From Desulfitobacterium chlororespirans DSM 11544 (GTDB lineage: Bacteria; Bacillota; Desulfitobacteriia; Desulfitobacteriales; Desulfitobacteriaceae), in contig NZ_FRDN01000003.1 in NCBI RefSeq assembly GCF_900143285.1, forward strand, positions 62,001 to 126,000: 64,000 nucleotides of DNA, given 5' to 3'. How positions within the stretch are numbered: position 1 is the stretch's first letter; each line of letters begins with the position of its first letter. The notes beneath the pieces were generated by a model. That model had not been told where the DNA came from, searched no databases, and saw only the letters and a list, made by a program, of their open reading frames with translations. Below are positions 7,957 through 16,245 of the stretch, piece by piece. The position numbers were made by a program, and so were the translations under genes.

Positions 7957-9159
7957 GTGACCTGGACCGACCGCATGAAAAAAACCATTGAAACTTTCAA
8001 GAGAATGGCTCTCCCTCTCTTCGGCTTTTTTATTCTTTTGGCCTTAGTAGAGTTCATTATCACCGTTATTTCCCTTAGTGCAACCTTTTTGCCCTTTTTC
8101 GATATGAATGGCTTCAACCCATCCTTTTCCCCGGCACCCTATATGAATCCCAATATCCCAGTTCCCCCGGGATATGAATACGATCCGTCCCTGGGCTATT
8201 CTTTTGGCTGGGAAGAATTAGCACCTTTTATGAGCATGCTGCCGGGATTATTAGGCGGCATAGCCATTCTTATGGTATTGAGCATACTGATAGGCAGTGT
8301 TTTCTTTACAGGAATTTTTCACCTTACCAAAAAAGCTTACACTGAAAAAGCACAGTTTCGGGACATTAAGCTGAAGGGGCTGCCGCGGGTCTTGGGCTGG
8401 TATGCCATAGTTACTTTGATCAGCAGTATTGTGATCGGTGTGGGAATCCTCTTAGCAATGAGGTTTGAGTCCCCTTATTCCCTGGCCATGTTTGGCTTGA
8501 TTTATATTCTTGTTCTTATGGCCGTAGGCCTCTTTGTGGCTCCGTGGGTCTCCTCGGCTCCCTACTATATGTTGAATCATGACAGCTTTGCTTTTGGGCA
8601 AGCTTTTAAAGAGAGTTGGCACTTCTACCGCCGCCATATGGGCCCCTTATGGGGAGCATTTTTCACCCTATTGGCTATCCAGCTGTTAGTCAATGCCATC
8701 TATCGCAGCTCTCCCGACATTGGTCTCATCCTCTCTTTGCTTACTACTCCCTTCCTAACGGTTCTGCCTATTGTCTGGGTATTGACTCTTGAAGAAGAGC
8801 CGCCTCTTCCGATCGGGAATATTTATGCTCCCAGTTCGGAGCAGGAAAGACATGACACAAAGGCAGATACCCCTGCTGAGCCCTCTTCTCCGGCAGACTC
8901 ATCCCATGTCCCCCGGAAGGCTGCTTCCGAATCTGTTTCGAGGGATCCTTATGGCTCTTCATCGGCAACTCCCCTCTATACCCTACCGGAAAGTCCCTAT
9001 TCAACACCTGAACCTCCCTATCATTCCCCTTCTGCACCTTCCTATGGAGGCACTTCTTCCGGAGAACAGGAGACGGAACCTGTAAACTTCTGCCCTACCT
9101 GTGGCAAAAAGGTGCGGGAAGGTGCCAGCTATTGTTCTCAATGTGGGACGAAGCTGTAA
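7957..9159 (+). CDS. Multi-span membrane protein with C-terminal zinc ribbon
   Basis: About 400 residues. GTG at 7957 is chosen because AAAGGTGG lies eight bases upstream. Several strongly hydrophobic spans are visible in the first 280 residues, with a proline- and tyrosine-rich loop (PYMNPNIPVPPGYEYDP) between the first two. The next 100 residues are low-complexity, rich in Ser, Pro and Tyr. The end carries a zinc ribbon of pattern CPTCGKK...CSQCG. This is the layout of predicted membrane proteins of Bacillota with a zinc_ribbon_2-type tail; no enzymatic motif is seen. It stands alone and is closed by a strong terminator (9189-9236). Function unknown. Confidence 0.85.
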   Translation: MTWTDRMKKTIETFKRMALPLFGFFILLALVEFIITVISLSATFLPFFDMNGFNPSFSPAPYMNPNIPVPPGYEYDPSLGYSFGWEELAPFMSMLPGLLGGIAILMVLSILIGSVFFTGIFHLTKKAYTEKAQFRDIKLKGLPRVLGWYAIVTLISSIVIGVGILLAMRFESPYSLAMFGLIYILVLMAVGLFVAPWVSSAPYYMLNHDSFAFGQAFKESWHFYRRHMGPLWGAFFTLLAIQLLVNAIYRSSPDIGLILSLLTTPFLTVLPIVWVLTLEEEPPLPIGNIYAPSSEQERHDTKADTPAEPSSPADSSHVPRKAASESVSRDPYGSSSATPLYTLPESPYSTPEPPYHSPSAPSYGGTSSGEQETEPVNFCPTCGKKVREGASYCSQCGTKL

Positions 9160-9188
9160 CACTCCAGATTCGTTGCCTTGCCTCAAAG

Positions 9189-9236
9189 AGGCCGTTGTTC
9201 ACTAAATGTTAGGGTTTAGTGAACAACGGCCTTTTC
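9189..9236 (+). terminator. Rho-independent terminator
   Basis: AGGCCGTTGTTCACTAAA (9189-9206) pairs perfectly with TTTAGTGAACAACGGCCT (9215-9232) across an 8-base loop and runs into TTTTCT. It closes the membrane/zinc-ribbon gene. Confidence 0.9.
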
Positions 9237-9377
9237 TATTGACCGAATCTGAAACATTTTAATCCCATTTTGACTCGTGGGATGTACATGCATGTTATAG
9301 ATTCTTCCGCCTGGTTATGTTATCATCAACGTGATAAAATTCCCAAACAGTTTGTTCAACATGAAAGGGGTTAGCAC

Positions 9378-10268
9378 TTGTCCGATCGCAACCAAGGGTA
9401 TCTTCTCATTATTTTATCGGCTGTTTTTTATTCCACCCTGGGTATCCTGGGAAAGTTCATTTATAATACCGGCATAGAGATGAGTTTGGTCATAGTGCTT
9501 CGGCTCTTTGCCACTGTCATTTTGTTGGGGCTTTTTCTTTTAATCACCCGCAAAGAGCCTTTACTGACGTTTTCCCGGGCGGTACTTTTTCAGGGAATCT
9601 TTTTTGTGGCTACCGCCATCACATTTTTTCTGGCGGTTAAATACCTATCGGCTGGTCTGGCAACTGTTATTCTGTTCACGCACCCGGCACTGGTAGCTGT
9701 CCTGGCCGTTATCTTTTATCACGAAAAGATCGGTGCCGCACAGATCGCTGGGCTGATTCTGGCACTGCTTGGTCTATTTTTTATTTCCGGGCTGTGTATT
9801 GAAAGCAGCACGGCTTTATCTCCTCTGGGACTTATTCTGTCGGTTTTGTCAGCTGTTGTCTACGGAATTTATGCTCTATTGGGGCAGAGAGTAGTAAAAA
9901 CAGATGGGATTTGGACCATTACCTTCACGATTTCCTTAATGGGTCTGGTGATTTCGGCCCTTATTTTTCCGTATAATCTTTCTGCCTTGCTTTCCATCAC
10001 ACCGTATCAGTTATTCTTAGGCTTCGCCATGGCCTTCCTGGGTACAATCCTGCCAGTGGTTCTCTTTCTAAAGGGAGTGCAGAAAATCGGTTCATTGGTT
10101 GGTACCCTGATCAGCATAATCGAAATTCCTTTCGCATTGATTTTGGCCTATCTGCTGCTGGGTGAAGTTCTGACCTCAATGCAAGTAGTAGGAACCCTTC
10201 TGATTCTCATTGCCACCACTATGGCCGTCACCATCAAACACCAGAAGGAAAACGATGGACGAAACTAA
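9378..10268 (+). CDS. EamA/DMT-family transporter
   Basis: 296 residues of almost continuous hydrophobic segments (about ten spans) in two EamA repeats, roughly 8-140 and 150-285, each with the loop pattern LGL-F or A-x-LGE typical of drug/metabolite exporters. The TTG start at 9378 is supported by AAAGGGG seven bases upstream. The substrate cannot be inferred. Its stop codon overlaps that of the convergent sigma-54 activator gene. Confidence 0.9.
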   Translation: MSDRNQGYLLIILSAVFYSTLGILGKFIYNTGIEMSLVIVLRLFATVILLGLFLLITRKEPLLTFSRAVLFQGIFFVATAITFFLAVKYLSAGLATVILFTHPALVAVLAVIFYHEKIGAAQIAGLILALLGLFFISGLCIESSTALSPLGLILSVLSAVVYGIYALLGQRVVKTDGIWTITFTISLMGLVISALIFPYNLSALLSITPYQLFLGFAMAFLGTILPVVLFLKGVQKIGSLVGTLISIIEIPFALILAYLLLGEVLTSMQVVGTLLILIATTMAVTIKHQKENDGRN

Positions 10269-12313
10269 TACTCTAAATGATATTCCTTAAGCTTCTTATA
10301 AAGCGTTGACTTACCCAGTCCCAGAATATTTGCCGCATTGGCGATATTCTGATTGGTTTGTTCCAGGGCATTTTTGATGGCCGTGATTTCCATTTCCCTT
10401 AAAGACATAACTGAACAGAACAGCCTTGAATTCTCTGGGGTTATGGGGTTCGTAATATCGTCTGGCAAGTCATCGACCTCGATAACATTACTCTGGGTTA
10501 AGCTCACTGCATATACCATAGAATTTTCCAGTTGCCGCACATTTCCCGGCCAGGCATATTCTTGAATTTTTTTTTGAGCTGCTTTGCTCAGCACCGGCAT
10601 TTTTCGCCCGACTTTTTGACTTGTGCCCTTTATGAAAAACTGAGCAAGGCCAATAATGTCATCCGGGCGCTTTCTTAAGGGAGGAATCTGTAGTTTAAAT
10701 ACTGCCAGGCGGTAATACAGATCCTCTCTGAATGTTTTTTCCTGAACCATGATATTCAGATTTTTATTACTGGCGGAAATAACCCGGAAGCTAACTGGTA
10801 TATATTTTTTACCTCCCACCCTCATCACTTTCTTCTCTTCCAGAACCCGCAGCAAGACAGGCTGAATCTCCAAGGGCATATCTCCGATTTCATCTAAAAA
10901 GAGGGTGCCTCCATTAGCCAGTTCAATCAGACCGGGACGGCCTTTTCGTTCCGCACCGGTAAAAGCCCCGCCCTCATAACCGAATAGTTCGCTTTCAATG
11001 AGGTTTCGCGGCATAGCGGAACAGTTAATTGAAATAAAAGGACCTTCGGGGCATGAGGCATTATGAATCGCCTGAGCAAATAACTCTTTTCCTGTCCCGC
11101 TTTCTCCATGAATCAGGACATTGGCGTAAAGCTTCGAATACTGCCTGGCAATTCCTACAGTTTTCAGGAACAGCGGATCCTTTCCCTGGATATCCTCAAA
11201 AGAATATGTTGCACTGGCTCCGCGCCAATCGTTGACGAGTTTCTTAAGATTTTCGATCCTGGAGAGATGAATGACAATACCATTCAGCTTATCATTAACA
11301 TTGCATGTGTCTTGAGGAACAATAGGGTAAATAGACATCACATATTGCTTTTCCGCTTCTCCATTATCTATGATAATTTCATGATTGCTGACAGCTTTAC
11401 CGTCTTTAAGTATTCCCGTAATTTTATCGTTTTGCAGATACTTTGTGAAGTGTTCCCCTAAAGCCTCTTCCTGGGTAATACTAAGTATCCTGCAGCTCTC
11501 ATCACTGATATGCGCAGTCATTCCGCGCTTATCCAGGGTGATTAATCCCCCTTCAACGACGGCTAGAGTCGCCTCTAAGGTGCCATTGCTCAAACTTAAC
11601 TCTTCATTAGCCTGCTTTAACTTAAGCTGGTTTTCAATAGCAAAGGCCATAGATGTGATCCAGCCCAGAGAATGAGCTTGCATATTATAGATATCTTTCT
11701 CAGCAAACAACTGATATATGGTAAGCGTTCCAATCAGATCACCATATTGATCAAAAATCGGTGTCGATGATACGATATTCTCATCTAAATGAATGCAATA
11801 ATTGTAAGGACCAATGAATTGGACGGGCTTGCGGAGGATAGCACATAAGGTATGGGCGTTGGTTCCTGTTACATTTTCACTAACGATAGTTCCAAACTCC
11901 TCTTCAGGAACCTTTTCCTTATCTCCTTCAATGAACAGAATGACTCCGCGTTCATCGGTCAACAGCATGGTATAGCCCGAAGCAGATAACAGGCTTAAGT
12001 ATTTCTTCATTAAAGGAACTGCCGTTTGGATCAACATCTCTTTTCTCTCCGCCAAAACTTTCTTTTCTTTCGATGACAATTGATGGGCCTGAGCTGGCTT
12101 ATAAGGGTCCACACCATAGTTTTTCGATCGTATCCAAGATTCAGCGACTTCAATAGGGACGTAAGGTGATTTTCTAGGATCTTCGTTTTGCTCTAAATAT
12201 CTTAGTTTAGCCGCTTTAACCTTTCCCCAGATACTAAAGTCCACCTGGGCATCTTCGTTTAATCCAAGCTTTAAAGGCAGGGCTTCGACGGGAAGTTCTA
12301 CATTGATGTCCAC
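10265..12313 (-). CDS. Sigma-54-dependent transcriptional activator (AcoR-like: GAF, PAS, AAA+, Fis HTH)
   Basis: 682 residues from a GTG start preceded by AGAGGTGAT. Domain order is an N-terminal sensor/GAF region (about 60-215), a PAS domain (about 230-340), an AAA+ core and a Fis-type helix-turn-helix at the end (NIANAANILGLGKSTLYKKL). The core contains Walker A GESGTGKE, the sigma-54 contact motif GAFTGA and Walker B GTLFLDEIGD, so it should drive sigma-54 promoters. It follows two MFS genes and the transhydroxylase-like genes on the same strand, which suggests it controls them. I found no convincing GG-N10-GC promoter in the gaps examined. Confidence 0.92.
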   Translation of the reverse strand: MDINVELPVEALPLKLGLNEDAQVDFSIWGKVKAAKLRYLEQNEDPRKSPYVPIEVAESWIRSKNYGVDPYKPAQAHQLSSKEKKVLAERKEMLIQTAVPLMKKYLSLLSASGYTMLLTDERGVILFIEGDKEKVPEEEFGTIVSENVTGTNAHTLCAILRKPVQFIGPYNYCIHLDENIVSSTPIFDQYGDLIGTLTIYQLFAEKDIYNMQAHSLGWITSMAFAIENQLKLKQANEELSLSNGTLEATLAVVEGGLITLDKRGMTAHISDESCRILSITQEEALGEHFTKYLQNDKITGILKDGKAVSNHEIIIDNGEAEKQYVMSIYPIVPQDTCNVNDKLNGIVIHLSRIENLKKLVNDWRGASATYSFEDIQGKDPLFLKTVGIARQYSKLYANVLIHGESGTGKELFAQAIHNASCPEGPFISINCSAMPRNLIESELFGYEGGAFTGAERKGRPGLIELANGGTLFLDEIGDMPLEIQPVLLRVLEEKKVMRVGGKKYIPVSFRVISASNKNLNIMVQEKTFREDLYYRLAVFKLQIPPLRKRPDDIIGLAQFFIKGTSQKVGRKMPVLSKAAQKKIQEYAWPGNVRQLENSMVYAVSLTQSNVIEVDDLPDDITNPITPENSRLFCSVMSLREMEITAIKNALEQTNQNIANAANILGLGKSTLYKKLKEYHLEY

Positions 12314-12482
12314 AACATCATCACCTCTTGCATTACTGAAGATTTGGGCTGTCAAAAACAACTTTGCCTGGGATTCATTAGTTAATACGGTCGCCTTGTT
12401 AATTATAACACTAACTACTATTCTTTAGCATAATTAAGCCTAAATTCACGCCTGCAGACTTATGCTTTCTGATATGCCAACA

Positions 12483-12518
12483 AATCCGCTTGACAGCTGC
12501 GAAGCTCTCAAGCGGATT
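12483..12518 (-). terminator. Hairpin between MFS gene and sigma-54 activator gene
   Basis: AATCCGCTTGA (12483-12493) pairs with TCAAGCGGATT (12508-12518). On the minus strand it is followed by TGTTGG, a weak U tract. It lies after the MFS gene and probably separates it from the activator gene. Confidence 0.55.
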
Positions 12519-12580
12519 CTGGATTATGTCACGCTTAGCTTAAGATAATTCTCACTACCTGCATCGATTTTTTCATAGTA

Positions 12581-13822
12581 TCAGTGGACAAATAGCTGAG
12601 CAAAAGCGGCAGTGGTCCGGATATTTTTCCGGCGCCTTTTCATCAGATACCAAAAACTTACTGCTCCAATGATCCCTATCAAGGCAAAAAGTATCATGGC
12701 GGGAACGGCTGCCAGCCAATTGCCGCCATACCTTTCTACAATAGCACCTAAAACCACCGTACCGACGAAAGCCCCTAAATGATCCCCTGCCGTGGCTATT
12801 CCCAGAGCAACTCCCAAAGTTTGGGGACTGCGTGCTGCGTCAGGAGCAACGGCAAAAACCACCGGTGGAATCATTTGCAAAACAATGCCATTGACTAAAA
12901 CAAAAGGTATAACCTGCCATTCGGCATTCAGGCAAAAAGACAGGGAGAAAAAAATACCGGTAATAACTGTGACAATGATCAGCAGACGGTTGAGATTCCT
13001 AACAGAGGATAATATGGCCGTCATAAAAAAAACTCCGGTCACCATTCCAAAGGTCATGAGGCTGGTTTTCGCATTGACAACCGCCAGCTCCATGCCCAGA
13101 TGCTCTACGCAAAAGGTGGGGGCAAAGGTGGAATAGGCTGCACAACCCAGTCCGAATATAGTAAAAACAAGCGTAAGCATCCAGATCTCCGGGGACTTGA
13201 TCTCCAGGGAAATAGCCTGCCATTCTTTGTCCAAACTGACTGATGCCTTCCCAATCCCGGCATCCTCGGGGTCATCCACAAAAATCTTAAACAATACCAG
13301 CATCACCGCAAAGAGAATTGCCGTGAAACCCCAGACACCCCGCCAAGTAAAATGCTCCATAATGATATTAGACACGTTAAAAATAATCAATATGCCGCAA
13401 GGCGCCCACATGGTCCATAAAGCCATGGGCCGCCCTCTCTTTTCACCAGGAAACCATTCGGCAATAATCGTAGGCGCTAATACTGTAATCAAGCCGAATC
13501 CCACTCCTTCCAAAAGGCGGCCCACAAGCAGGCATTCAATCCCCTTGGCAAAAAAGCCCATCAGGTTGCCAAGGAATGTACAGCCCAGAGCAAACATTCC
13601 CAGCTTTTTGGGGCGGAACTTAACCGTCAGGATTCCGCCAAATAATGCACATACTATGGCCGTAATAGCCACCACAGACATTAGGAGCCCACCCATGGTC
13701 AAACCCACTCCCATATCCTCCATAATGATAGTCATGGTCGGAGGAACTTTAAATTGACCCATGGAAAAAACGACTCCGGTCAGGATCACAAACATTGCAA
13801 CCACCCATGGATTCTTCTTCAT
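12581..13822 (-). CDS. MFS transporter (first of a tandem pair)
   Basis: 413 residues from an ATG preceded by AAAGGGATGAG; an earlier in-frame start would add 35 residues of non-membrane sequence. Twelve hydrophobic spans can be traced. The segment RLLEGVGFGLITVLAPTII is nearly matched in the next gene (RFIEGVGFGLMGMAAPPII), as is the following EWFPGEKRGRPMALW, so the two are tandem paralogues. They resemble the CynX/NimT-type and oxalate/formate-like branches of the superfamily. Given the neighbouring Mo enzyme, uptake or release of an aromatic acid is a reasonable but unproved guess. Confidence 0.88.
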   Translation of the reverse strand: MKKNPWVVAMFVILTGVVFSMGQFKVPPTMTIIMEDMGVGLTMGGLLMSVVAITAIVCALFGGILTVKFRPKKLGMFALGCTFLGNLMGFFAKGIECLLVGRLLEGVGFGLITVLAPTIIAEWFPGEKRGRPMALWTMWAPCGILIIFNVSNIIMEHFTWRGVWGFTAILFAVMLVLFKIFVDDPEDAGIGKASVSLDKEWQAISLEIKSPEIWMLTLVFTIFGLGCAAYSTFAPTFCVEHLGMELAVVNAKTSLMTFGMVTGVFFMTAILSSVRNLNRLLIIVTVITGIFFSLSFCLNAEWQVIPFVLVNGIVLQMIPPVVFAVAPDAARSPQTLGVALGIATAGDHLGAFVGTVVLGAIVERYGGNWLAAVPAMILFALIGIIGAVSFWYLMKRRRKNIRTTAAFAQLFVH

Positions 13823-13954
13823 ACTACATCTCATCCCTTTCAGGCCCATCGGGCATCTCACTGGAAGAAAGCCCCCCAAGCCAGGAAAAGCAAGAAAGCC
13901 TTTTTGTGGGCTGCGACTACAGGCCACAGAAAGGTCACTTGTGTACTTATCGGC

Positions 13955-15211
13955 TTATTTTTCTATGGTTACTACATTCTTTCTTAGGTCAGAAGGTGCA
14001 GTGTCATACTTCTTCTTCATGATGGGAATCATCAGTCCCGCTGCAATGGTCGCAATGGCACAACAGATTCCTATAGGGATCGCCAAGGCTCCCCAGGAGC
14101 CGAAAATATCAACAAACCGTCCGCAGATGATATTGGTCAGAATACCGCCAAGGCTCTGTCCAAACATAATAACCCCCATGGCGATGGGCAACATGGCAGG
14201 AGTCGCTGCAGCTTCCGGAGCGAGATTCAGGAGAATCGGAGGGATACTCTGACAGATGATACCGTAGATCATCATAAAGGGGATAACCATTCCCACAGCG
14301 GGCATATTGAACTGAACTACTGACACAAGGGTAAAAATAATCCATACTCCCAGATAAAGAGCGCTGTGTTTTTTATTGGGGATCCTGGTGAGCACAAAGC
14401 CGGTTAAAATACCGCCGATAATCATGGTAATATTGGCTATACTGCTCACACTATTAGCAGCAGCAGGATCCATCCCCAAACTATCTTGGAGATACACAGG
14501 ATAGAAAGCAGCGTAAGCGCCGTTGGCGATAGAAAAGGCAAAGAACCCGATAGCAAGGCACCAGGGGCCAGGCGTCATGAGAACCTTGCTCAAAGATTCT
14601 TTGGGTTTAGCTATGTCTTCCAAAGCCGCTTGCTCGGTAGCTTTATCCCCTTCAGGCAACCTAACCGTCAAAGCAAAGATAACAAAGAAGACCGCAGCCA
14701 AAACCGCAACCAGCCACCAGTTTCCTCTCCATCCATAGTTTGGCGTTATATAGTTGGAAACATTGAGAATGAACATGGATCCGAAAGAGACCCAGAGGGT
14801 CCATATTCCCATAGGTAATCCACGCTTCTCCGGAGGGAACAAGGCGCTGATAATCGGAGGGGCTGCCATACCCATCAGACCAAAACCAACCCCTTCTATG
14901 AAGCGGGTAGCTAAAAGCATGCCATAGTTGGCAGTTAAAGCACCGGCCACATTACCGGCAAAAATAACCCCCAAAGCTATGAGAATCACTCGCCGGGGAC
15001 CGATCTTCTGCATGATCCCGCTGCCGGGGATGGAAATGATCGTTGCTGCAATTCCGTTGGCAGACATAAGCATACCTGCAGCGGTCATACTAATGCCTAA
15101 ATCCCCTACTATAAACATCATGGTCCCCGCGACTTTGAATAGACCCGCAGCAAAAATAACTGTAGTTAGAATCGTAATGATAGCCATAAACCAAGCCTTT
15201 GTTCTAGACAT
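13955..15211 (-). CDS. MFS transporter (second of a tandem pair)
   Basis: 418 residues with about twelve membrane spans and the loop GPRRVIL after span 2, a usual MFS signature. GAGAGGG precedes the ATG. It is a paralogue of the gene at 12581-13822. It lies 220 bases downstream of the transhydroxylase-like small subunit gene on the same strand, separated by a GC-rich hairpin. The substrate is not readable from the sequence. Confidence 0.9.
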   Translation of the reverse strand: MSRTKAWFMAIITILTTVIFAAGLFKVAGTMMFIVGDLGISMTAAGMLMSANGIAATIISIPGSGIMQKIGPRRVILIALGVIFAGNVAGALTANYGMLLATRFIEGVGFGLMGMAAPPIISALFPPEKRGLPMGIWTLWVSFGSMFILNVSNYITPNYGWRGNWWLVAVLAAVFFVIFALTVRLPEGDKATEQAALEDIAKPKESLSKVLMTPGPWCLAIGFFAFSIANGAYAAFYPVYLQDSLGMDPAAANSVSSIANITMIIGGILTGFVLTRIPNKKHSALYLGVWIIFTLVSVVQFNMPAVGMVIPFMMIYGIICQSIPPILLNLAPEAAATPAMLPIAMGVIMFGQSLGGILTNIICGRFVDIFGSWGALAIPIGICCAIATIAAGLMIPIMKKKYDTAPSDLRKNVVTIEK

Positions 15212-15385
15212 TATTAATCCCTCTCTCTTAGTTTTATTTGAGGATTAAGTTCGGTTTTTTAGTTATTGAAGACTTTTAGCAACTTTATAGGATTATTAAA
15301 TAAACATTGTTTGATTTACACACAAAATCAGCAATATAGTGACACATCGCTCAATTATTATCTTACACTGAATCATATATACATC

Positions 15386-15415
15386 CGGAGGGGCAAGGCG
15401 CCCCCCGCCTCTCCG
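15386..15415 (-). other. GC-rich hairpin downstream of the Fe-S subunit gene
   Basis: CGGAGGGGC (15386-15394) pairs with GCCTCTCCG (15407-15415) with one G-U-type mismatch. There is no U tract on the minus-strand side, so it may protect the 3' end of the enzyme mRNA or lower readthrough into the MFS genes. Confidence 0.4.
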
Positions 15416-15432
15416 CAATGTTAACCTAACTG

Positions 15433-16233
15433 CTATTTTTCCATGGGAATATCGCCAATATTCAAACTTTCTTTGAGATCAATCCCATCCTTAGTCACAG
15501 TTTGGTAACCTTTTGCTTCCACCTTCAGGCTATAGGTTCCAGCTTCTACCTTACGGAACCAAAAGTCCCCGAAGGCATCACTATGAGCTTCCCTGGTCAA
15601 ACCGTCGGTACCGGTTAAGAGCAACTTAGCTCCTTTGATAACCTCATCCTGTTCCGGGTCCCAGACTTCCCCGCCAATAAACAGTTTGGGTAAATTGAGA
15701 TAATATACTCTGGGGCGGGTTCCCCATTCGGACTCCATAGTTTCTGACTGCGCAATCTCCTCGGCAAAATCCTCTTCATCTCCAAACTGCAGAGCTCCTG
15801 TAGCGCAGAAGTCCACACAGCGGGGAAGTTCGCCCTCATTCACCAAATGGGCACAACCTGTACATTTTTGAGCAACATTTAAAACATCGTTCCAATAAAC
15901 AGCTCCGTAAGGGCAGACCTCAACTAAGTCCTTTTGGCCTTCCCCTTTGACCGGATCAAGGATGACCAATCCATCTTCTCTTTTATAGAAAGCCTCGCTT
16001 TTCTTCATACAAGGGGCATCATCACAATGCATACAGGGATAGGGAGTATATTCCAGCTTCACCTTGGGAACCTGGCCGTGAGTTTTTTCCTTCAACTTCA
16101 TCCAAAAATGGCCCGTATCCGGCTGCGGTTTGGCATAGGGCATCCAGTCATTATCCACATGCTCATCTTTACAAGCCACCTGACAGCCATAGCAGCCGTT
16201 GCATTTGGCCACATCCACAACAAATACTTTCAT
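15433..16233 (-). CDS. Fe-S subunit of a transhydroxylase-like molybdopterin enzyme, with C-terminal beta-barrel domain
   Basis: 266 residues. The N-terminal 185 are a four-cluster-type ferredoxin module: CNGCYGCQVAC at about 13-23, CMHCDDAPC near 67-75, a shorter cysteine-bearing stretch near 106, and CTGCAHL near 124. The last 75 residues form a carboxypeptidase-regulatory-like Ig/beta-barrel domain (GEVWDPEQDE, DAFGDFWFRKVEAGTYSLKV). This combination is the hallmark of the small subunit (BthL) of Pelobacter pyrogallol:phloroglucinol transhydroxylase, about 274 residues, and differs from DmsB or PsrB. It starts 12 bases after the large-subunit gene. There is no signal peptide, so the complex is cytoplasmic. 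Confidence 0.86.
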   Translation of the reverse strand: MKVFVVDVAKCNGCYGCQVACKDEHVDNDWMPYAKPQPDTGHFWMKLKEKTHGQVPKVKLEYTPYPCMHCDDAPCMKKSEAFYKREDGLVILDPVKGEGQKDLVEVCPYGAVYWNDVLNVAQKCTGCAHLVNEGELPRCVDFCATGALQFGDEEDFAEEIAQSETMESEWGTRPRVYYLNLPKLFIGGEVWDPEQDEVIKGAKLLLTGTDGLTREAHSDAFGDFWFRKVEAGTYSLKVEAKGYQTVTKDGIDLKESLNIGDIPMEK

Positions 16234-16245
16234 CTTAACTCCTCC

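Noticed and set aside
13823-13954. Sigma-54 promoter between the MFS genes
   Set aside because: TGGCCTGTAGTCGCA has only nine bases between GG and GC in place of ten, so the -24/-12 spacing is wrong. Another candidate near 19280 has eleven.
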